From the NCBI RefSeq assembly GCF_037153975.1, contig NZ_JBBAYJ010000011.1, forward strand, positions 1 to 64,000: 64,000 nucleotides of DNA, given 5' to 3'. This DNA is from Aquipuribacter sp. SD81 (GTDB lineage: Bacteria > Actinomycetota > Actinomycetes > Actinomycetales > JBBAYJ01). Both the position numbers and the translations under genes were made by a program. The notes below the pieces were generated by a model. The model saw only the letters and a list, made by a program, of their open reading frames with translations, ran no database searches and was not told where the DNA came from. Positions within the stretch are counted from its first letter, which is position 1. Every line of letters starts with the position of its first letter. This document shows positions 7,546 through 18,130 of this stretch, in pieces.

Positions 7546-8715
7546 TCAGTCGCGCACGTGCGAGGGCACGAAGGGCGGGCGCTGCACCCGGCACACGAGC
7601 ACGCGCCCGCGCACGTCGACGGCGACCTCGTCGCCCTCGCCGACGCCCGCGCCGGTGTCGAGGAGCGCGAGCGCGATGCCGGTCCTGGCGGTCGGCGAGT
7701 ACGTCCCCGACGTCGTCGTCCCCACCCGCTCCCCCAGCGAGGGCGCGCCGCCGTCGCCGCTCGCGAGCCGGTGCACGGCCATGCCGGCCCGCGGCACACC
7801 GCGACCGGTCGCGAGCAGGCCGGTGGCGCGGCGGCGCGGACCCGCCGCCTTCTCCGCGGCGACCGCCTCGCGCCCGGTGAAGCGCTCCTTGCGCCAGCCG
7901 ACGGCGAAGCCGAGGCCGGCCTGCACGGGGGTGACGTCCGGGCCGATGTCGTTGCCGTGCAGCGGGTAGCCCATCTCGGTGCGCAGCGTGTCCCGCGCCG
8001 CGAGCCCCGCGGGCAGCCCGCCCTCGGCGGCCACCGCCTCGCGCAGCCGCGCCCACAGCGCGGGTGCCCCCTCGGCCGGCACGAGCACCTCGTACCCGCG
8101 CTCGCCGGTGTACCCCGTGCGGCACACGACCGTGCGGTGGGCGCCGTCGACCGACGACCCCTCACCGGACGCCTCGTCGACCACGGTGAACGACATGTAG
8201 TCGTGGCCGTGCGGCAGCCCCGCCGCGGCGAGCACCGCGTCGGCGCGCGGGCCCTGCACCGCGAGCACGGCGACCTCCCGGTGCACGTCGACGACCTCGA
8301 CGCCGGCGGGGGCGCCGTCGCGCAGCCGGCGCACCACCTCGGCGGCGTTGGCGGCGTTCGGCACGAGGACGAGGTCGTCGTCGGCGACGCGGTAGGCGAT
8401 GAGGTCGTCGACGATGCCGCCGTCCTCGGCCAGGCACAGGGTGTACTGCGCCTGACCGGACCCCACCCGGTCCAGGGAGTTGCTCAGGACGGTGTCGACG
8501 TGGGCGACGGCCCCGGCGCCGCGCACGAGGACCGTGCCGAGGTGGGAGACGTCGAAGAGCCCGACCCGCTCGCGCACGGCGGCGTGCTCGGCGAGGGTGC
8601 CGGCGCCGTACTCCACGGGCATCGACCAGCCGCCGAACTCGGCCCGACGGGCGCCCGCCTCCTCGTGCAGCGCGTCCAGCGGCGAGCGGAGCAGGGCAGA
8701 AGAGGTGTCGGCCAC
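7546..8715 (-). CDS. gcvT: Glycine cleavage system T protein (aminomethyltransferase)
   Basis: Transfers the methylene group from the aminomethyl-lipoyl H protein to tetrahydrofolate, releasing ammonia. The 389-residue protein shows [67 protein letters not shown] and the C-terminal [14 protein letters not shown]-like region (seen as [13 protein letters not shown]). The start GTG 8715 is fixed by a TACGGT box 6 bases upstream. No gcvH or gcvP is adjacent. With no leader, no glycine riboswitch is possible for this transcript. Confidence 0.94.
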   Translation of the reverse strand: MADTSSALLRSPLDALHEEAGARRAEFGGWSMPVEYGAGTLAEHAAVRERVGLFDVSHLGTVLVRGAGAVAHVDTVLSNSLDRVGSGQAQYTLCLAEDGGIVDDLIAYRVADDDLVLVPNAANAAEVVRRLRDGAPAGVEVVDVHREVAVLAVQGPRADAVLAAAGLPHGHDYMSFTVVDEASGEGSSVDGAHRTVVCRTGYTGERGYEVLVPAEGAPALWARLREAVAAEGGLPAGLAARDTLRTEMGYPLHGNDIGPDVTPVQAGLGFAVGWRKERFTGREAVAAEKAAGPRRRATGLLATGRGVPRAGMAVHRLASGDGGAPSLGERVGTTTSGTYSPTARTGIALALLDTGAGVGEGDEVAVDVRGRVLVCRVQRPPFVPSHVRD

Positions 8716-8721
8716 CCGAGC

Positions 8722-8727
8722 ACCGTA
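8722..8727 (-). promoter_or_regulatory. -10 box TACGGT for gcvT
   Basis: TACGGT on the minus strand, 6 bases, then GTG 8715: leaderless-type promoter. Confidence 0.65.
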
Positions 8728-8842
8728 GTCTCGGCGCGCAGCCGGGCCCGTGCCGTCGCCCGCACCCGCTGGTGCCGCGTCGTGACGGGTCGTCGAGGAC
8801 CACCCGGACGTCCCGCGCAGCGCGCGGGAGGAGAGGACGCTC

Positions 8843-10456
8843 GTGAGCCCCACCGCCACCCCGTCGGCCCAGCAGGGCACCACCAGGGACGCGCTCCCCG
8901 CCGTCACCGCGAGCACGAGGAAGCTGTCCGGCGTCACCGCCGACGCGGCCGTCGTCGGCATGGTGCAGGGACCCGACGGCGCCACCGTGGCGGTCGAGGA
9001 CCTGCCCGAGGACAGCGTCCACGCCCTCGAGGCCGCCGCGGCCGCGCTCGACTTCACGGGCAAGGCGTCCACCACGCTGCGCCTGCCCGGCGTCGAGGGC
9101 CTCGAGGTCGACCAGGTCGTCCTCGTCGGCCTCGGCCGTCCGGACGGCGACGACGTGACCCCGGACACCCTGCGGCGGGCCGCGGGTGCCGCGCTGCGCG
9201 CGGTGAGCCGCGCGAGCACCGTCCTCGTCGTCCTCCCGACCGAGGAGGCGGAGCACGCGCGGGCCGTCACCGAGGGCGCGCTGCTGGGGGCCTACCGCTT
9301 CACCGCCTACAAGTCGGGCCTCGCGTCCGGCGCGACGACGGCCTCGCGGGACAAGGACGCGAAGGGCAAGGACGCCAAGGGCGCCGACGGCCGGGACGGC
9401 GTCACGGAGCTGCTCGTGCACGTCGGCGCGCGCCGCGACAAGGACGTGCGCGCCGCGGTGGAGCGCGGGCAGGTCGTCGCCGCGGCGGTCGCGCTCGCGC
9501 GCGACCTCGTCAACACGCCGCCGCTGGACCTGCACCCGGCCACGTTCGCCGACCGCGCCGAGCAGGCGGTGCGCTCGCTGCCGGTCAAGGTCCAGGTGCT
9601 CGACGAGAAGCAGCTCGCGCGCAAGGGCTACGGCGGGATCCTCGCCGTCGGGCAGGGCTCCTCGCGCCCGCCGCGGCTCGTCACCCTGTCGTACTCGCCG
9701 TCACGCGCGAAGGGCCACGTCGCCCTCGTCGGCAAGGGCATCACCTTCGACACCGGCGGCATCTCGCTCAAGCCGCCGGCGTCCATGCCCGGCATGAAGG
9801 CCGACATGAGCGGCGCCGCCGCCGTGCTGTCCACGGTCGTCGCCGCCGCGCGCCTCGGCCTGCCGGTCGCCGTGACGGGCTACCTCGCGCTCGCCGAGAA
9901 CATGCCCGGCGGCGCCGCGCAGCGCCCGAGCGACGTCATCACGATGTACGGCGGGCGGACCGTGGAGGTCCTCAACACCGACGCGGAGGGCCGGCTCGTC
10001 ATGGCCGACGCCATCGTGACGGCGCTCGAGCAGTCCCCGGACGCCGTCATCGACGTCGCCACCCTCACCGGCGCCCAGGTCGTCGCCCTCGGCAGCCGCG
10101 TGTCGGGCGTCATGGCCAACGACGACGCCCTGCGCAGCGAGGTCGTCGCCAACGCCGACGTCGCGGGCGAGGAGATGTGGCCCATGCCGCTGCCGGCGCA
10201 CCTGCGCGCGACCATGGACTCCACGGTCGCCGACATCGCCAACATCTCCAGCAAGCGCGACGCGGGCATGCTGACGGCCGGCGTCTTCCTGCAGGAGTTC
10301 GTGCCGACCGGCGGCGAGCAGCACGTGCCGTGGGCGCACGTCGACATCGCGGGGCCGGCGTTCAACGAGGGCGGGCCGTTCGACCACGTCCACAAGGGCG
10401 GCACGGGCGCGGCGGTCGCCACGCTCGTGCGCCTGCTGGAGAACCGTTCGGTCTGA
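8843..10456 (+). CDS. pepA: Leucyl aminopeptidase (M17)
   Basis: A cytosolic dimetal aminopeptidase that removes N-terminal residues from peptides. The 537-residue protein has an N-terminal regulatory domain and a C-terminal M17 catalytic domain. Metal and active-site motifs are visible: [11 protein letters not shown] with Lys298 and Asp303, and NTDAEGR with Asp380, Glu382 and Arg384. A Lys/Asp-rich insertion ([16 protein letters not shown], near residue 172-188) lies between the domains. GTG 8843 is preceded by GGGAGGAGAGG, a strong ribosome site. It is followed after 68 bases by lpd on the same strand. Confidence 0.95.
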   Translation: MSPTATPSAQQGTTRDALPAVTASTRKLSGVTADAAVVGMVQGPDGATVAVEDLPEDSVHALEAAAAALDFTGKASTTLRLPGVEGLEVDQVVLVGLGRPDGDDVTPDTLRRAAGAALRAVSRASTVLVVLPTEEAEHARAVTEGALLGAYRFTAYKSGLASGATTASRDKDAKGKDAKGADGRDGVTELLVHVGARRDKDVRAAVERGQVVAAAVALARDLVNTPPLDLHPATFADRAEQAVRSLPVKVQVLDEKQLARKGYGGILAVGQGSSRPPRLVTLSYSPSRAKGHVALVGKGITFDTGGISLKPPASMPGMKADMSGAAAVLSTVVAAARLGLPVAVTGYLALAENMPGGAAQRPSDVITMYGGRTVEVLNTDAEGRLVMADAIVTALEQSPDAVIDVATLTGAQVVALGSRVSGVMANDDALRSEVVANADVAGEEMWPMPLPAHLRATMDSTVADIANISSKRDAGMLTAGVFLQEFVPTGGEQHVPWAHVDIAGPAFNEGGPFDHVHKGGTGAAVATLVRLLENRSV

Positions 10457-10524
10457 GGTGGTTGGATTGCCGACGACCGCCAGGAGCACAGCCGCCCCGC
10501 GGGGCGGGGAACCGGGAGAACGCA

Positions 10525-11916
10525 GTGGCTGAGGGCACGGGCCAGTCCGGCGAGTACGACGTCGTCATCCTCGGCGGGGGCAGCGGGGGCTACGCCTGCG
10601 CGCTGCGGGCCGCCGAGCTCGGCATGAACGTCGCGCTCGTCGAGAAGGACAAGCTCGGGGGCACCTGCCTGCACCGCGGCTGCATCCCGACGAAGGCGCT
10701 GCTGCACGCGGCCGAGGTCGCCGACAGCACGCGCGACTCCGAGCACTACGGCGTCAAGGCGACGCTCGAGGGCGTCGACGTGCCCGCGGTCACCAAGTAC
10801 CGCGAGGGCGTGGTCGGCCGGCTGTACAAGGGCCTGCAGGGCCTCGTGAAGAGCCGGAAGATCACCTACGTGGAGGGCACGGGCCGCCTGGCCGACGCCC
10901 GCACGGTCGAGGTCGACGGCCAGCGGCTGACCGGGCGCCACGTGGTCCTCGCCACCGGCTCGTACGCGCGCACCCTGCCCGGGCTGGAGGTCGGCGGGCG
11001 CATCGTCACCAGCGACGGCGCGCTGGCCCTCGACCACGTCCCGGACAAGGTCGTCGTCCTCGGCGGCGGGGTCATCGGCGTCGAGTTCGCCAGCGTGTGG
11101 CGCTCCTTCGGCTCGGAGGTGATGATCGTCGAGGCCCTGCCGCGGCTCGTCGCGGCCGAGGACGAGGCCGTCTCCAAGGCGTTCGAGCGGGCGTACCGCA
11201 AGCGCGGGATCGCCTTCAAGACGGGCGTCAAGTTCACCGGCGCGACCCAGGACGACGACGGCGTCACCGTCTCGCTGGAGAACGGCGAGGAGCTGCGTGC
11301 CGACCTGCTGCTCGTCGCCGTCGGGCGCGGGCCGGTCACCGAGGGCCTCGGCTACGAGGAGGCCGGGATCACCGTCGACCGCGGCTTCGTGCCCACCGAC
11401 GAGCGCCTGCGCACCGGGGTGGAGAACGTGTGGGCGGTGGGCGACATCGTCCCCGGCCTGCAGCTCGCGCACCGCGGCTTCGCCCACGGCATCTTCGTGG
11501 CCGAGGAGATCGCCGGGCTCAACCCGGCGCCCGTCGTCGACGTCAACGTCCCCCGCGTCACGTACTCCGAGCCCGAGGTCGCCAGCGTCGGCCTCACCGA
11601 GAAGCAGGCGAAGGAGAAGCTGGGCGAGGACCGGGTCGCCACCTACGAGTACAACCTCGGCGGCAACGGCAAGAGCCAGATCCTCGGCACCACGGGCTTC
11701 GTCAAGCTCGTCCGCGAGGTCGACGGGCCGGTCGTCGGCGTCCACGCCGTCGGCACGCGCATGGGCGAGCAGATCGGCGAGGGCCAGCTCATCGTCAACT
11801 GGGAGGCGTACCCCGAGGACGTCGCCTCCCTCGTCCACGCGCACCCGACCCAGAACGAGGCCATGGGCGAGGCGCACCTGGCGCTCGCCGGCAAGCCGTT
11901 GCACTCGCACTCCTGA
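10525..11916 (+). CDS. lpd: Dihydrolipoyl dehydrogenase (E3)
   Basis: Reoxidises dihydrolipoyl groups of 2-oxo-acid dehydrogenases and the glycine cleavage system, passing electrons to NAD+. The 463-residue flavoprotein has the FAD motif [17 protein letters not shown], the redox disulphide [13 protein letters not shown] (Cys48, Cys53), the NAD motif [16 protein letters not shown] and the catalytic His440/Glu445 in HPTQNEA. GTG 10525 is chosen because GGGAG sits just upstream and the FAD motif falls near residue 15. The gene lies 76 bases before the E2 gene and is probably cotranscribed with it. Confidence 0.96.
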   Translation: MAEGTGQSGEYDVVILGGGSGGYACALRAAELGMNVALVEKDKLGGTCLHRGCIPTKALLHAAEVADSTRDSEHYGVKATLEGVDVPAVTKYREGVVGRLYKGLQGLVKSRKITYVEGTGRLADARTVEVDGQRLTGRHVVLATGSYARTLPGLEVGGRIVTSDGALALDHVPDKVVVLGGGVIGVEFASVWRSFGSEVMIVEALPRLVAAEDEAVSKAFERAYRKRGIAFKTGVKFTGATQDDDGVTVSLENGEELRADLLLVAVGRGPVTEGLGYEEAGITVDRGFVPTDERLRTGVENVWAVGDIVPGLQLAHRGFAHGIFVAEEIAGLNPAPVVDVNVPRVTYSEPEVASVGLTEKQAKEKLGEDRVATYEYNLGGNGKSQILGTTGFVKLVREVDGPVVGVHAVGTRMGEQIGEGQLIVNWEAYPEDVASLVHAHPTQNEAMGEAHLALAGKPLHSHS

Positions 11917-11992
11917 CGCACGCACCACGCGCACCAGCACCGCCCGCACCCGCACCACACACCCGTCACAGCCACACGGAGGACGACCAGTC

Positions 11993-14023
11993 ATGGCGAA
12001 CCCGGTCAACATGCCGCCCCTCGGCGAGAGCGTCACCGAGGGGACGGTCACGCGATGGCTCAAGCAGGTGGGCGACCGGGTCGAGCAGGACGAGCCGCTG
12101 GTCGAGATCGCGACCGACAAGGTCGACACCGAGATCCCCTCCCCCGTCGCGGGCGTGCTGCTGGAGATCTCGGTGCCCGAGGACGAGACGGCCGAGGTCG
12201 GCGCGCAGATCGCCGTCATCGGCGAGGAGTCCGAGGCCGGTGACGGCGGTGGTGACGGCGGGTCCGACGAGCCGCAGCAGTCCTCCGCGGACGAGGGCGG
12301 GCAGGACGACGCGGACGAGGGCGCCGGCGACGGCGGCCCCGGTGACGAGTCCGCCGGCCAGGACTCGGCCGACGAGCCGGCCGAGACGCCCAGCCAGGAC
12401 GCCGACGCGCCCGCCGAGAAGCCGCACGCTGACACGAAGCAGTCCGACGGCGGCACGGAGATCGTCATGCCGGCGCTCGGCGAGAGCGTGACCGAGGGCA
12501 CCATCACCCGCTGGCTCAAGTCCGAGGGCGACACGGTCGAGGTCGACGAGCCGATCGTCGAGGTCTCGACCGACAAGGTCGACACCGAGGTCCCGTCGCC
12601 GGTCGGCGGCACGGTGCTCCGCATCCTCGTGCAGGAGGACGAGACCGCCGAGGTCGGCGCCCCGCTCGTGGTGGTGGGTGACGCCTCGCAGGCCTCCGGC
12701 GGCTCCGACGGCGGGTCCGACGACGCGTCCGGCTCGTCCGACGGCGGGCAGGAGCCCACGCCGCCGGCCGACGCCGAGGACGCCGCGGCCGGGTCCGAGC
12801 CGACCGAGATGGCGGCCCCGACCGACACCTCAGGCACGGACGACCCGAGCCCCGAGCAGACCCCCGGCACCCCCGAGGCGAAGGAGCAGGCCGAGGACGC
12901 GGCCGGCGAGGGCGACCGCGGGCCCAGCGCGGAGGAGTCCGAGGCGGCGCAGTACACCTCCGCCGACCCGCAGGTGCCCTCGGGCGGTCAGGGCGACGGG
13001 CAGGGCGACGGGCAGGGCGGCGGGCAGGGCATGTCCGCCGTCGGCGACCAGAGCGGCTACATCACGCCGATCGTGCGCAAGCTCGCCGCCGACCGCGGCG
13101 TCGACCTCAGCAGCGTGACCGGCAGCGGCGTGGGTGGGCGTATCCGCCGTCAGGACGTGCTCGCCGCGGCCGAGGCCGCCGAGAAGGCCGCCCAGGCACC
13201 CGCCCCCGCGCAGGAGGCCCCCGCGGCCGCCGCGTCGCAGGCGCCCGCCCAGCAGGAGGCGACGCAGGGCGGCGCGGCCGCGAAGCAGCCGGCCGCGGTG
13301 TCCGCCAAGCGCGGCACGCGGGAGAAGATGAGCCGGCTGCGCAAGGTCATCGCGCAGCGCATGGTCGAGTCGCTGCAGGTGTCGGCCCAGCTCACGACCG
13401 TGGTCGAGGTCGACGTCACGCGGGTGGCCGCGCTCCGCGCCCGCGCCAAGGACGCCTTCGCCGAGCGGGAGGGCGTCAAGCTGTCGTTCCTGCCCTTCTT
13501 CGCGCTCGCGACCGTCGAGGCGCTCAAGCAGTACCCGGTGGTCAACGCGAGCATCGAGGGCGAGGAGGTCGTCTACCACGGCGCCGAGCACCTCGGCGTC
13601 GCGGTCGACACCGAGCGCGGCCTGCTCGTGCCCGTCATCAAGGACGCCGGCGACCTCAACATCGCCGGCATCGCGCGCAAGATCGCCGACCTCGCGGCCC
13701 GCACGCGCGACAACAAGGTGAGCCCCGACGAGCTCGGGGGCGGCACGTTCACGCTGACCAACACCGGCAGCCGCGGCGCGCTGTTCGACACGCCGATCCT
13801 CAACCAGCCGCAGGTGGGCATCCTCGGCACGGGCGCGGTCGTCAAGCGGCCGATGGTCGTCAAGGACGCCGACGGCAACGACTCGATCGCGATCCGGTCG
13901 ATGGCGTACCTCGCGCTGTCCTACGACCACCGGATCGTCGACGGCGCCGACGCGGCGCGCTTCCTCACCGCGGTGAAGGAGCGCCTCGAGGCGGGCGCGT
14001 TCGAGTCCGACCTCGGGCTCTGA
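11993..14023 (+). CDS. sucB: Dihydrolipoamide acyltransferase (E2) with two lipoyl domains
   Basis: The core acyltransferase of a 2-oxo-acid dehydrogenase complex (2-oxoglutarate and/or pyruvate type). The 676-residue protein has two lipoyl domains with lipoyl lysines Lys43 and Lys195 (both in TDKVDTE), long acidic Ala/Pro/Gly linkers, a peripheral-subunit-binding domain ([19 protein letters not shown] to [12 protein letters not shown]) and a C-terminal catalytic domain ending [15 protein letters not shown] (His646, Asp650). The linker contains a tandem GQGDGQGD stretch. ATG 11993 follows GGAGG. lipB and lipA downstream would load its lysines and lpd upstream recycles it. Actinobacterial annotations often call this sucB, although two lipoyl domains are also typical of pyruvate E2. 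Confidence 0.93.
   Translation: MANPVNMPPLGESVTEGTVTRWLKQVGDRVEQDEPLVEIATDKVDTEIPSPVAGVLLEISVPEDETAEVGAQIAVIGEESEAGDGGGDGGSDEPQQSSADEGGQDDADEGAGDGGPGDESAGQDSADEPAETPSQDADAPAEKPHADTKQSDGGTEIVMPALGESVTEGTITRWLKSEGDTVEVDEPIVEVSTDKVDTEVPSPVGGTVLRILVQEDETAEVGAPLVVVGDASQASGGSDGGSDDASGSSDGGQEPTPPADAEDAAAGSEPTEMAAPTDTSGTDDPSPEQTPGTPEAKEQAEDAAGEGDRGPSAEESEAAQYTSADPQVPSGGQGDGQGDGQGGGQGMSAVGDQSGYITPIVRKLAADRGVDLSSVTGSGVGGRIRRQDVLAAAEAAEKAAQAPAPAQEAPAAAASQAPAQQEATQGGAAAKQPAAVSAKRGTREKMSRLRKVIAQRMVESLQVSAQLTTVVEVDVTRVAALRARAKDAFAEREGVKLSFLPFFALATVEALKQYPVVNASIEGEEVVYHGAEHLGVAVDTERGLLVPVIKDAGDLNIAGIARKIADLAARTRDNKVSPDELGGGTFTLTNTGSRGALFDTPILNQPQVGILGTGAVVKRPMVVKDADGNDSIAIRSMAYLALSYDHRIVDGADAARFLTAVKERLEAGAFESDLGL
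12986..13030 (+). repeat. 12-bp coding repeat in the E2 linker
   Basis: GGCGACGGGCAG-like units run about three and a half times within the E2 linker, encoding [15 protein letters not shown]. It is a flexible hinge between the acidic linker and the subunit-binding domain and a likely site of length variation. Confidence 0.6.
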
Positions 14024-14053
14024 CGGACCGGACGGCGAGAGGGAGGTGACCGG

Positions 14054-14944
14054 GTGAAGGTCGCTGTCACGGGTGCCTCCGGTCTCATCGGCTCGGCGCT
14101 GGTCCCGGCGCTGCGGACGTCGGGCCACGAGGTCGTCCGGCTCGTCCGGCGCGCGGCGCGGGCCGCCGACGAGGTGTCGTGGGACCCGGAGGCCGGCACG
14201 GTCGACCTCGCGGGCCTCGCCGGCACCGACGCGGTCGTCCACCTGGCCGGCGCCGGGGTCGGCGACAAGCGGTGGACCGCGGCGTACAAGGAGACGATCC
14301 TCCGCTCGCGCGTGGACGGGACCCGCACCGTCGTGCGCGCGGTGACGCAGCTCGACCCCGCCCCCCGGGTGCTCCTGTCCGGGTCGGCCGTCGGGTACTA
14401 CGGCGACCGCGGCGAGGAGGTGCTTCTCGAGGGCGCGGCCCGTGGCGACGGCTTCCTCGCCGACGTCGTCGAGGCGTGGGAGGCGGAGACCGCCCCGGCG
14501 GCCGCCGCGGGCATCCGCACGGTGTGCCTGCGCACCGGGCTCGTGATGGCACCGGGCGGCGGTGCGTTCGGGCGGCTGCTGCCCATCCTCAAGGCCGGTG
14601 TCGGGGGCCCGATCGGCGACGGCCGGATGTGGTGGCCGTGGATCACGCTCGTCGACGAGGTGAGGGCGATCGAGTTCCTGCTCGACGCCGACGTGTCCGG
14701 GCCCGTCAACCTCGGCTCCCCGGAGCCGGCCCGCAACGTCGACGTGACGAAGGCCGTCGCGCGCGCCCTCGGCCGCCCGGCGGTCGTGCCCGTCCCGGGT
14801 GTCGCCCTCAAGGTCGTGCTCGGCGAGTTCGCCGACGACGTGACGTCGAGCCAGCGGATGGTGCCGCGGGTCCTCCTCGACGCCGGCTTCGACTTCGTGC
14901 ACGCCGACCTCGACCACGCCGCCCGCTGGCTCGCGGAGCAGTAG
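14054..14944 (+). CDS. TIGR01777-type NAD(P)-binding epimerase-like protein
   Basis: An atypical short-chain dehydrogenase of the YfcH/SDR39U1 type; the physiological substrate is unknown. The 296-residue protein opens with the Rossmann motif KVAVTGASGLIGSALVPALR, then VVHLAGAGVGDKRWT, LLSGSAVGYYGDRGEE and CLRTGLVMAPGGGAFGRLLP, all characteristic of the family. The C-terminal part (SSQRMVPRVLLDAGFDF) fits the DUF1731-like tail. GTG 14054 follows GGGAGGTG. It is 30 bases after the E2 gene and could share its transcript. Confidence 0.92.
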   Translation: MKVAVTGASGLIGSALVPALRTSGHEVVRLVRRAARAADEVSWDPEAGTVDLAGLAGTDAVVHLAGAGVGDKRWTAAYKETILRSRVDGTRTVVRAVTQLDPAPRVLLSGSAVGYYGDRGEEVLLEGAARGDGFLADVVEAWEAETAPAAAAGIRTVCLRTGLVMAPGGGAFGRLLPILKAGVGGPIGDGRMWWPWITLVDEVRAIEFLLDADVSGPVNLGSPEPARNVDVTKAVARALGRPAVVPVPGVALKVVLGEFADDVTSSQRMVPRVLLDAGFDFVHADLDHAARWLAEQ

Positions 14945-14962
14945 CGGCACCAGCGACGGGCC

Positions 14963-16531
14963 TCATTCGCCGCCGTCCGGTCCCGCCCCGGTGGGAGCCG
15001 GGGCGGTCCGCACGTCGGCGAGCAGCCACCGGCCGCCGTCCTCGACGAGCCGCACCCGCACCCGCTCCGGGACGGCCGCGCCACCGCCCCACCGCGTGAG
15101 CAGGCCGACGTCCGCGACGTCGTCGGCCACCGGCACGACCGACGTCACCTCGAAGCGCACGTCGAGCGGCCCGCGACCGGTGAGCCGCTCGTCCGCGCCC
15201 GCGAAGGCCGTGCCGGGCACGTGCACGCGCGCGGCGGCGGCCGCGTCACCCCGGCGCAGCGCGGCCTCCCGTGCCCCGACGAGCCGGGTGACCCGCGCGT
15301 GCAGCGGCTCGGTGGCGGTGGGCCCGACCGGGCCGTCGGGTGACCGGGGCGCCGGGACGGCAGGCACCGGGGAGGGCGCGGCAGGGCCCGGGGGCGTCGC
15401 GACGAGGGCCGTGGGCGTCGTGGCGGGGGCCGGGTGCGGTGCGGCAGGCGCCGGGAGCGGGGCGGCGCGGGGCGCGTCACCGCCGACCGGCGGGAGCACC
15501 CCGGCGAGGCCCGCCGCGCACGCCGCGAGCGCCACGAGGGCGGCGGCGGTGAGAGCCGCCACCCGCCACCCCGTCCCGCGGCGCCGGCCACCCCCGCCCG
15601 GGGACCAGCCGTCGACGCGGGACGTGAGCGCCTCCTCCGCGGGGACCCCTCGGGCCGCGGCGGGGACGAGCCGGACGGGCCGGGCGGGTGCCGCGGCGCG
15701 GGCGCGACGGGCGACGTCGGCGGGCGCCGGCCGCCGCGCCGGGTCGGGGTCGAGCATCGCGAGGACGAGGTCGACGAGGCCGTCCGGGCACTCCGGTGCC
15801 AGCAGGCGCAGCGGCAGCCGGTCCCCCGCCACCGGCGGCGCCGCGCCCGTGAGCGCGAGCCACGCGACCGCCCCGAGGCCGTGGACGTCCGCCGGGCCGC
15901 TCGGCGGCCCGCCGGCCAGCACCTCCGGGGCTGCGTAGCCGGGGGTGCCCGGCACCGCCCCGCGCCGTCGGCCGCGCCGGGCGGCGGAGGCCGCGCCGAG
16001 GTCGGCGAGCACGGGCCGGCCGAGGTCGACGAAGAGGACGTTGCCGCCGCTCACGTCGCCGTGCACGACGTCCCGGCGGTGCAGGCCGGCGAGAGTGTCG
16101 GCGAGCGGGAGCAGCACCGTCACGACCTCCCCGGCCTCGAGCGGGCCGCGGGCCCGCACCTGGGACGCGAGCGAGCCGCCCACGGCGAGCTCGGTGACCA
16201 CGGCGGGCGGGTCGGTGCCGACGCGGCGCAGCGCGAGCAGGTGGGGCAGGTCCACCTCCTGCAGCACCCGCGCCTCCGCGGGCCAGCGTCCGGACGAGGC
16301 GGTGGCGTCGCGCAGCAGCTTGACCGCGACGCGCTCGCCCGTCGCCTCGTCGGTGCCCGCCCACACCGAGCCGCTCGACCCCGAGCCGAGCCACGACGTC
16401 AGCCGCACGCCGGCGACGACCGAGCCGAGGGCGCCGCCGTCCCCCGCCTCGTCCTCGTCCCCGCGCGCGCCCGCGTCGCCCGCCGCGTGCCGGTGCGCGA
16501 CCGGCCGTCCGCCCACCTGGTCCCCGTCCAC
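14963..16531 (-). CDS. Membrane Ser/Thr protein kinase with altered catalytic motifs
   Basis: A Pkn-like kinase with an N-terminal kinase domain (about residues 36-280), a membrane segment (about 324-346) and an extracytoplasmic part of about 175 residues. Visible motifs: LGSGSSGSVW, VAVKLL with Lys71, VVHGDVSGGNVLF with Asp159 and Asn164, and LADLGAAS with Asp177. HRD is changed to HGD and DFG to DLG. The key acids, Lys and Asn are kept, so activity is possible. The outside region is Pro/Ala-rich, then a small NTF2-like module seems likely (REAALRRGDAAAAARVH). GTG 16531 is the most upstream plausible start. Confidence 0.85.
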   Translation of the reverse strand: MDGDQVGGRPVAHRHAAGDAGARGDEDEAGDGGALGSVVAGVRLTSWLGSGSSGSVWAGTDEATGERVAVKLLRDATASSGRWPAEARVLQEVDLPHLLALRRVGTDPPAVVTELAVGGSLASQVRARGPLEAGEVVTVLLPLADTLAGLHRRDVVHGDVSGGNVLFVDLGRPVLADLGAASAARRGRRRGAVPGTPGYAAPEVLAGGPPSGPADVHGLGAVAWLALTGAAPPVAGDRLPLRLLAPECPDGLVDLVLAMLDPDPARRPAPADVARRARAAAPARPVRLVPAAARGVPAEEALTSRVDGWSPGGGGRRRGTGWRVAALTAAALVALAACAAGLAGVLPPVGGDAPRAAPLPAPAAPHPAPATTPTALVATPPGPAAPSPVPAVPAPRSPDGPVGPTATEPLHARVTRLVGAREAALRRGDAAAAARVHVPGTAFAGADERLTGRGPLDVRFEVTSVVPVADDVADVGLLTRWGGGAAVPERVRVRLVEDGGRWLLADVRTAPAPTGAGPDGGE

Positions 16532-16589
16532 CCCCCAAGCCCAGCACGGACGGCCGCTCCCCCGCGGGCGTCGTCCACAGGCCTGCGGC

Positions 16590-16595
16590 TACGGT
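16590..16595 (+). promoter_or_regulatory. -10 box TACGGT for the flavin oxidoreductase gene
   Basis: TACGGT, 7 bases, then GTG 16603: leaderless-type promoter; it argues against an upstream GTG at 16594. Confidence 0.6.
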
Positions 16596-16602
16596 GCTCG
16601 TC

Positions 16603-18048
16603 GTGCCCGCCGTGCCGTCCGAGCCCGACGCCGCCGTCGCGGCCGACGGCCCCCGCGCCGCCGGCCTGGCCGGGGCCTACGGTCCGGGCGCCGCCGTGCA
16701 GGACGCCCGCGCCGGCGGCCTCCCGGTGCAGGTGGACGTCGTCGTGGTCGGGGCGGGGCTCGCCGGTCTGGCGTGCGCGCGCGCCCTCATGGGCTCCGGC
16801 CTCGACGTGCACGTGCTCGAGGCCGCCCCCGTCGTGGGTGGCCGCGTCCGGACCGACGTGGTCGACGGCGTGCTCGTCGACCACGGCTTCCAGCTGCTCA
16901 ACCCGACGTACCCCGTGCTGCCGTGGTTCCTCCACGTCGACGACCTCGGGCTGCAGCCGCTCCCGGCCGGCGTCGCGACGGCGCGGCCCGGCCGGCCCAC
17001 CACCCTGCTCGCCGACCCGGTCCGCGAGCCGCGGGCCCTGCCGGGCATGCTCCGCTCGGGCCTGCTCGCCCCACGGGACGTGCTCGGTCTCGTGCGGCTC
17101 GTGGCGCGCGCGGTCCTGTCGCCGGTGAGGTCCCTCGCCTCGGCGCCGGACACCGGCTGGCACGCGGCCTTCGACGCCGCGGGCCTCACGGGACCGCTGC
17201 GGCGCGAGGCCGTCGAGCCCTTCCTCACCGGCACGCTCGCCGACGCGGAGGGCACGACGTCACGCCGGTACGTCGACCTGCTGCTGCGCTCGTTCGCGGC
17301 GTCCGCGCTGGGCCGCGCCCCCGGCCTGCCCCGCACCGGCATGCAGGCGCTGCCCGACACGGTCGCCGCCGCCCTGCCCGCGGGCACGGTCCGCACGGGC
17401 GTCCACGTGGACGCCGTCACCCCGACCGCCGACACGTGGCAGGTGCACGCGAGCGCCGACGGCGCCGAGCACGTCGTGCGCACCCGGTGCGTCGTGCTCG
17501 CGGGCCACGTGGCGGCGACCGCGTCGCTGCTGCAGCGCCCGGTGCCCGCCGAGCGCGCCCTCACGACCGTCTGGCACCTGACGCCGGAGCCGCTGCCGCT
17601 GGGCCGGCGGGGCCGCTACCTCCACGTGTCCGGGGACGGGTCGCACCGGCGCCGCCTCGGGGTCGTCAACACCGTCGCGCTGTCCCGCTCCGCCCCCACG
17701 TACCTCCCGCCCGGGCTGCGCGGGCGCTCGGACCTCGTGGCCACCACCGTCCTCGGGGTGCTCGGCGAGGACCGCCGCGCGGCCCTCGCGCACGTCCGGA
17801 CCGGCGCGGCCCGCGTGCTGGGGGTCGCCCCGGAGGCGCTCGGTCCGGACGTCGCGGTCCACGAGATCCCGCACGCCCTGCCCCGGGCGACGCCGCCCCT
17901 GCCGCTGCGCCGGCCCGTCGACCTGACCGACGGCCGCTTCGTCGTGGGCGACTCCCGTGACACGCCGTCGATCCAAGGTGCGCTCGTGTCCGGACGGCGG
18001 GGGGCCACGGCGGTGCTGCGCCACCTCGGCCTGCACCCTCCCGGCTGA
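16603..18048 (+). CDS. FAD-dependent oxidoreductase, amine oxidase / phytoene desaturase-like
   Basis: A 481-residue flavoprotein of the amine-oxidase/protoporphyrinogen-oxidase-like fold. After an Ala-rich N-terminal extension of about 45 residues comes the dinucleotide motif VVVVGAGLAGLACARAL, followed by VLEAAPVVGGRVRTD. The C-terminal FAD motif is GRFVVGDSRDTPSIQGALVSG. Substrate specificity is not evident, and there are no carotenoid genes beside it. The start is set by the -10 box. The peptidase S51-cobT-cobS unit follows on the same strand after 82 bases. Confidence 0.85.
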   Translation: MPAVPSEPDAAVAADGPRAAGLAGAYGPGAAVQDARAGGLPVQVDVVVVGAGLAGLACARALMGSGLDVHVLEAAPVVGGRVRTDVVDGVLVDHGFQLLNPTYPVLPWFLHVDDLGLQPLPAGVATARPGRPTTLLADPVREPRALPGMLRSGLLAPRDVLGLVRLVARAVLSPVRSLASAPDTGWHAAFDAAGLTGPLRREAVEPFLTGTLADAEGTTSRRYVDLLLRSFAASALGRAPGLPRTGMQALPDTVAAALPAGTVRTGVHVDAVTPTADTWQVHASADGAEHVVRTRCVVLAGHVAATASLLQRPVPAERALTTVWHLTPEPLPLGRRGRYLHVSGDGSHRRRLGVVNTVALSRSAPTYLPPGLRGRSDLVATTVLGVLGEDRRAALAHVRTGAARVLGVAPEALGPDVAVHEIPHALPRATPPLPLRRPVDLTDGRFVVGDSRDTPSIQGALVSGRRGATAVLRHLGLHPPG

Positions 18049-18130
18049 CGGCCCGCGCCGGAGGCCGTCCGCGACCACCACCATCGCCTCGAACGCCACC
18101 ACCACGACCACCACCACCCGGAGGACCGCC

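Noticed and set aside
8716-8842. Glycine riboswitch for gcvT
   Set aside because: The gcvT promoter lies 6 bases before the start codon, leaving no leader.
10480-10512. GC hairpin CCGCCCCGCGGGGCGG between pepA and lpd as a terminator
   Set aside because: The loop would be only two bases and the genes look cotranscribed; it may lower readthrough but cannot be called a terminator.
18073-18117. His-codon-rich leader peptide (HHH and HHH-D-HHH) before the S51 gene
   Set aside because: The His-rich frame has no start codon after the preceding in-frame stop, and no histidine biosynthesis gene follows.
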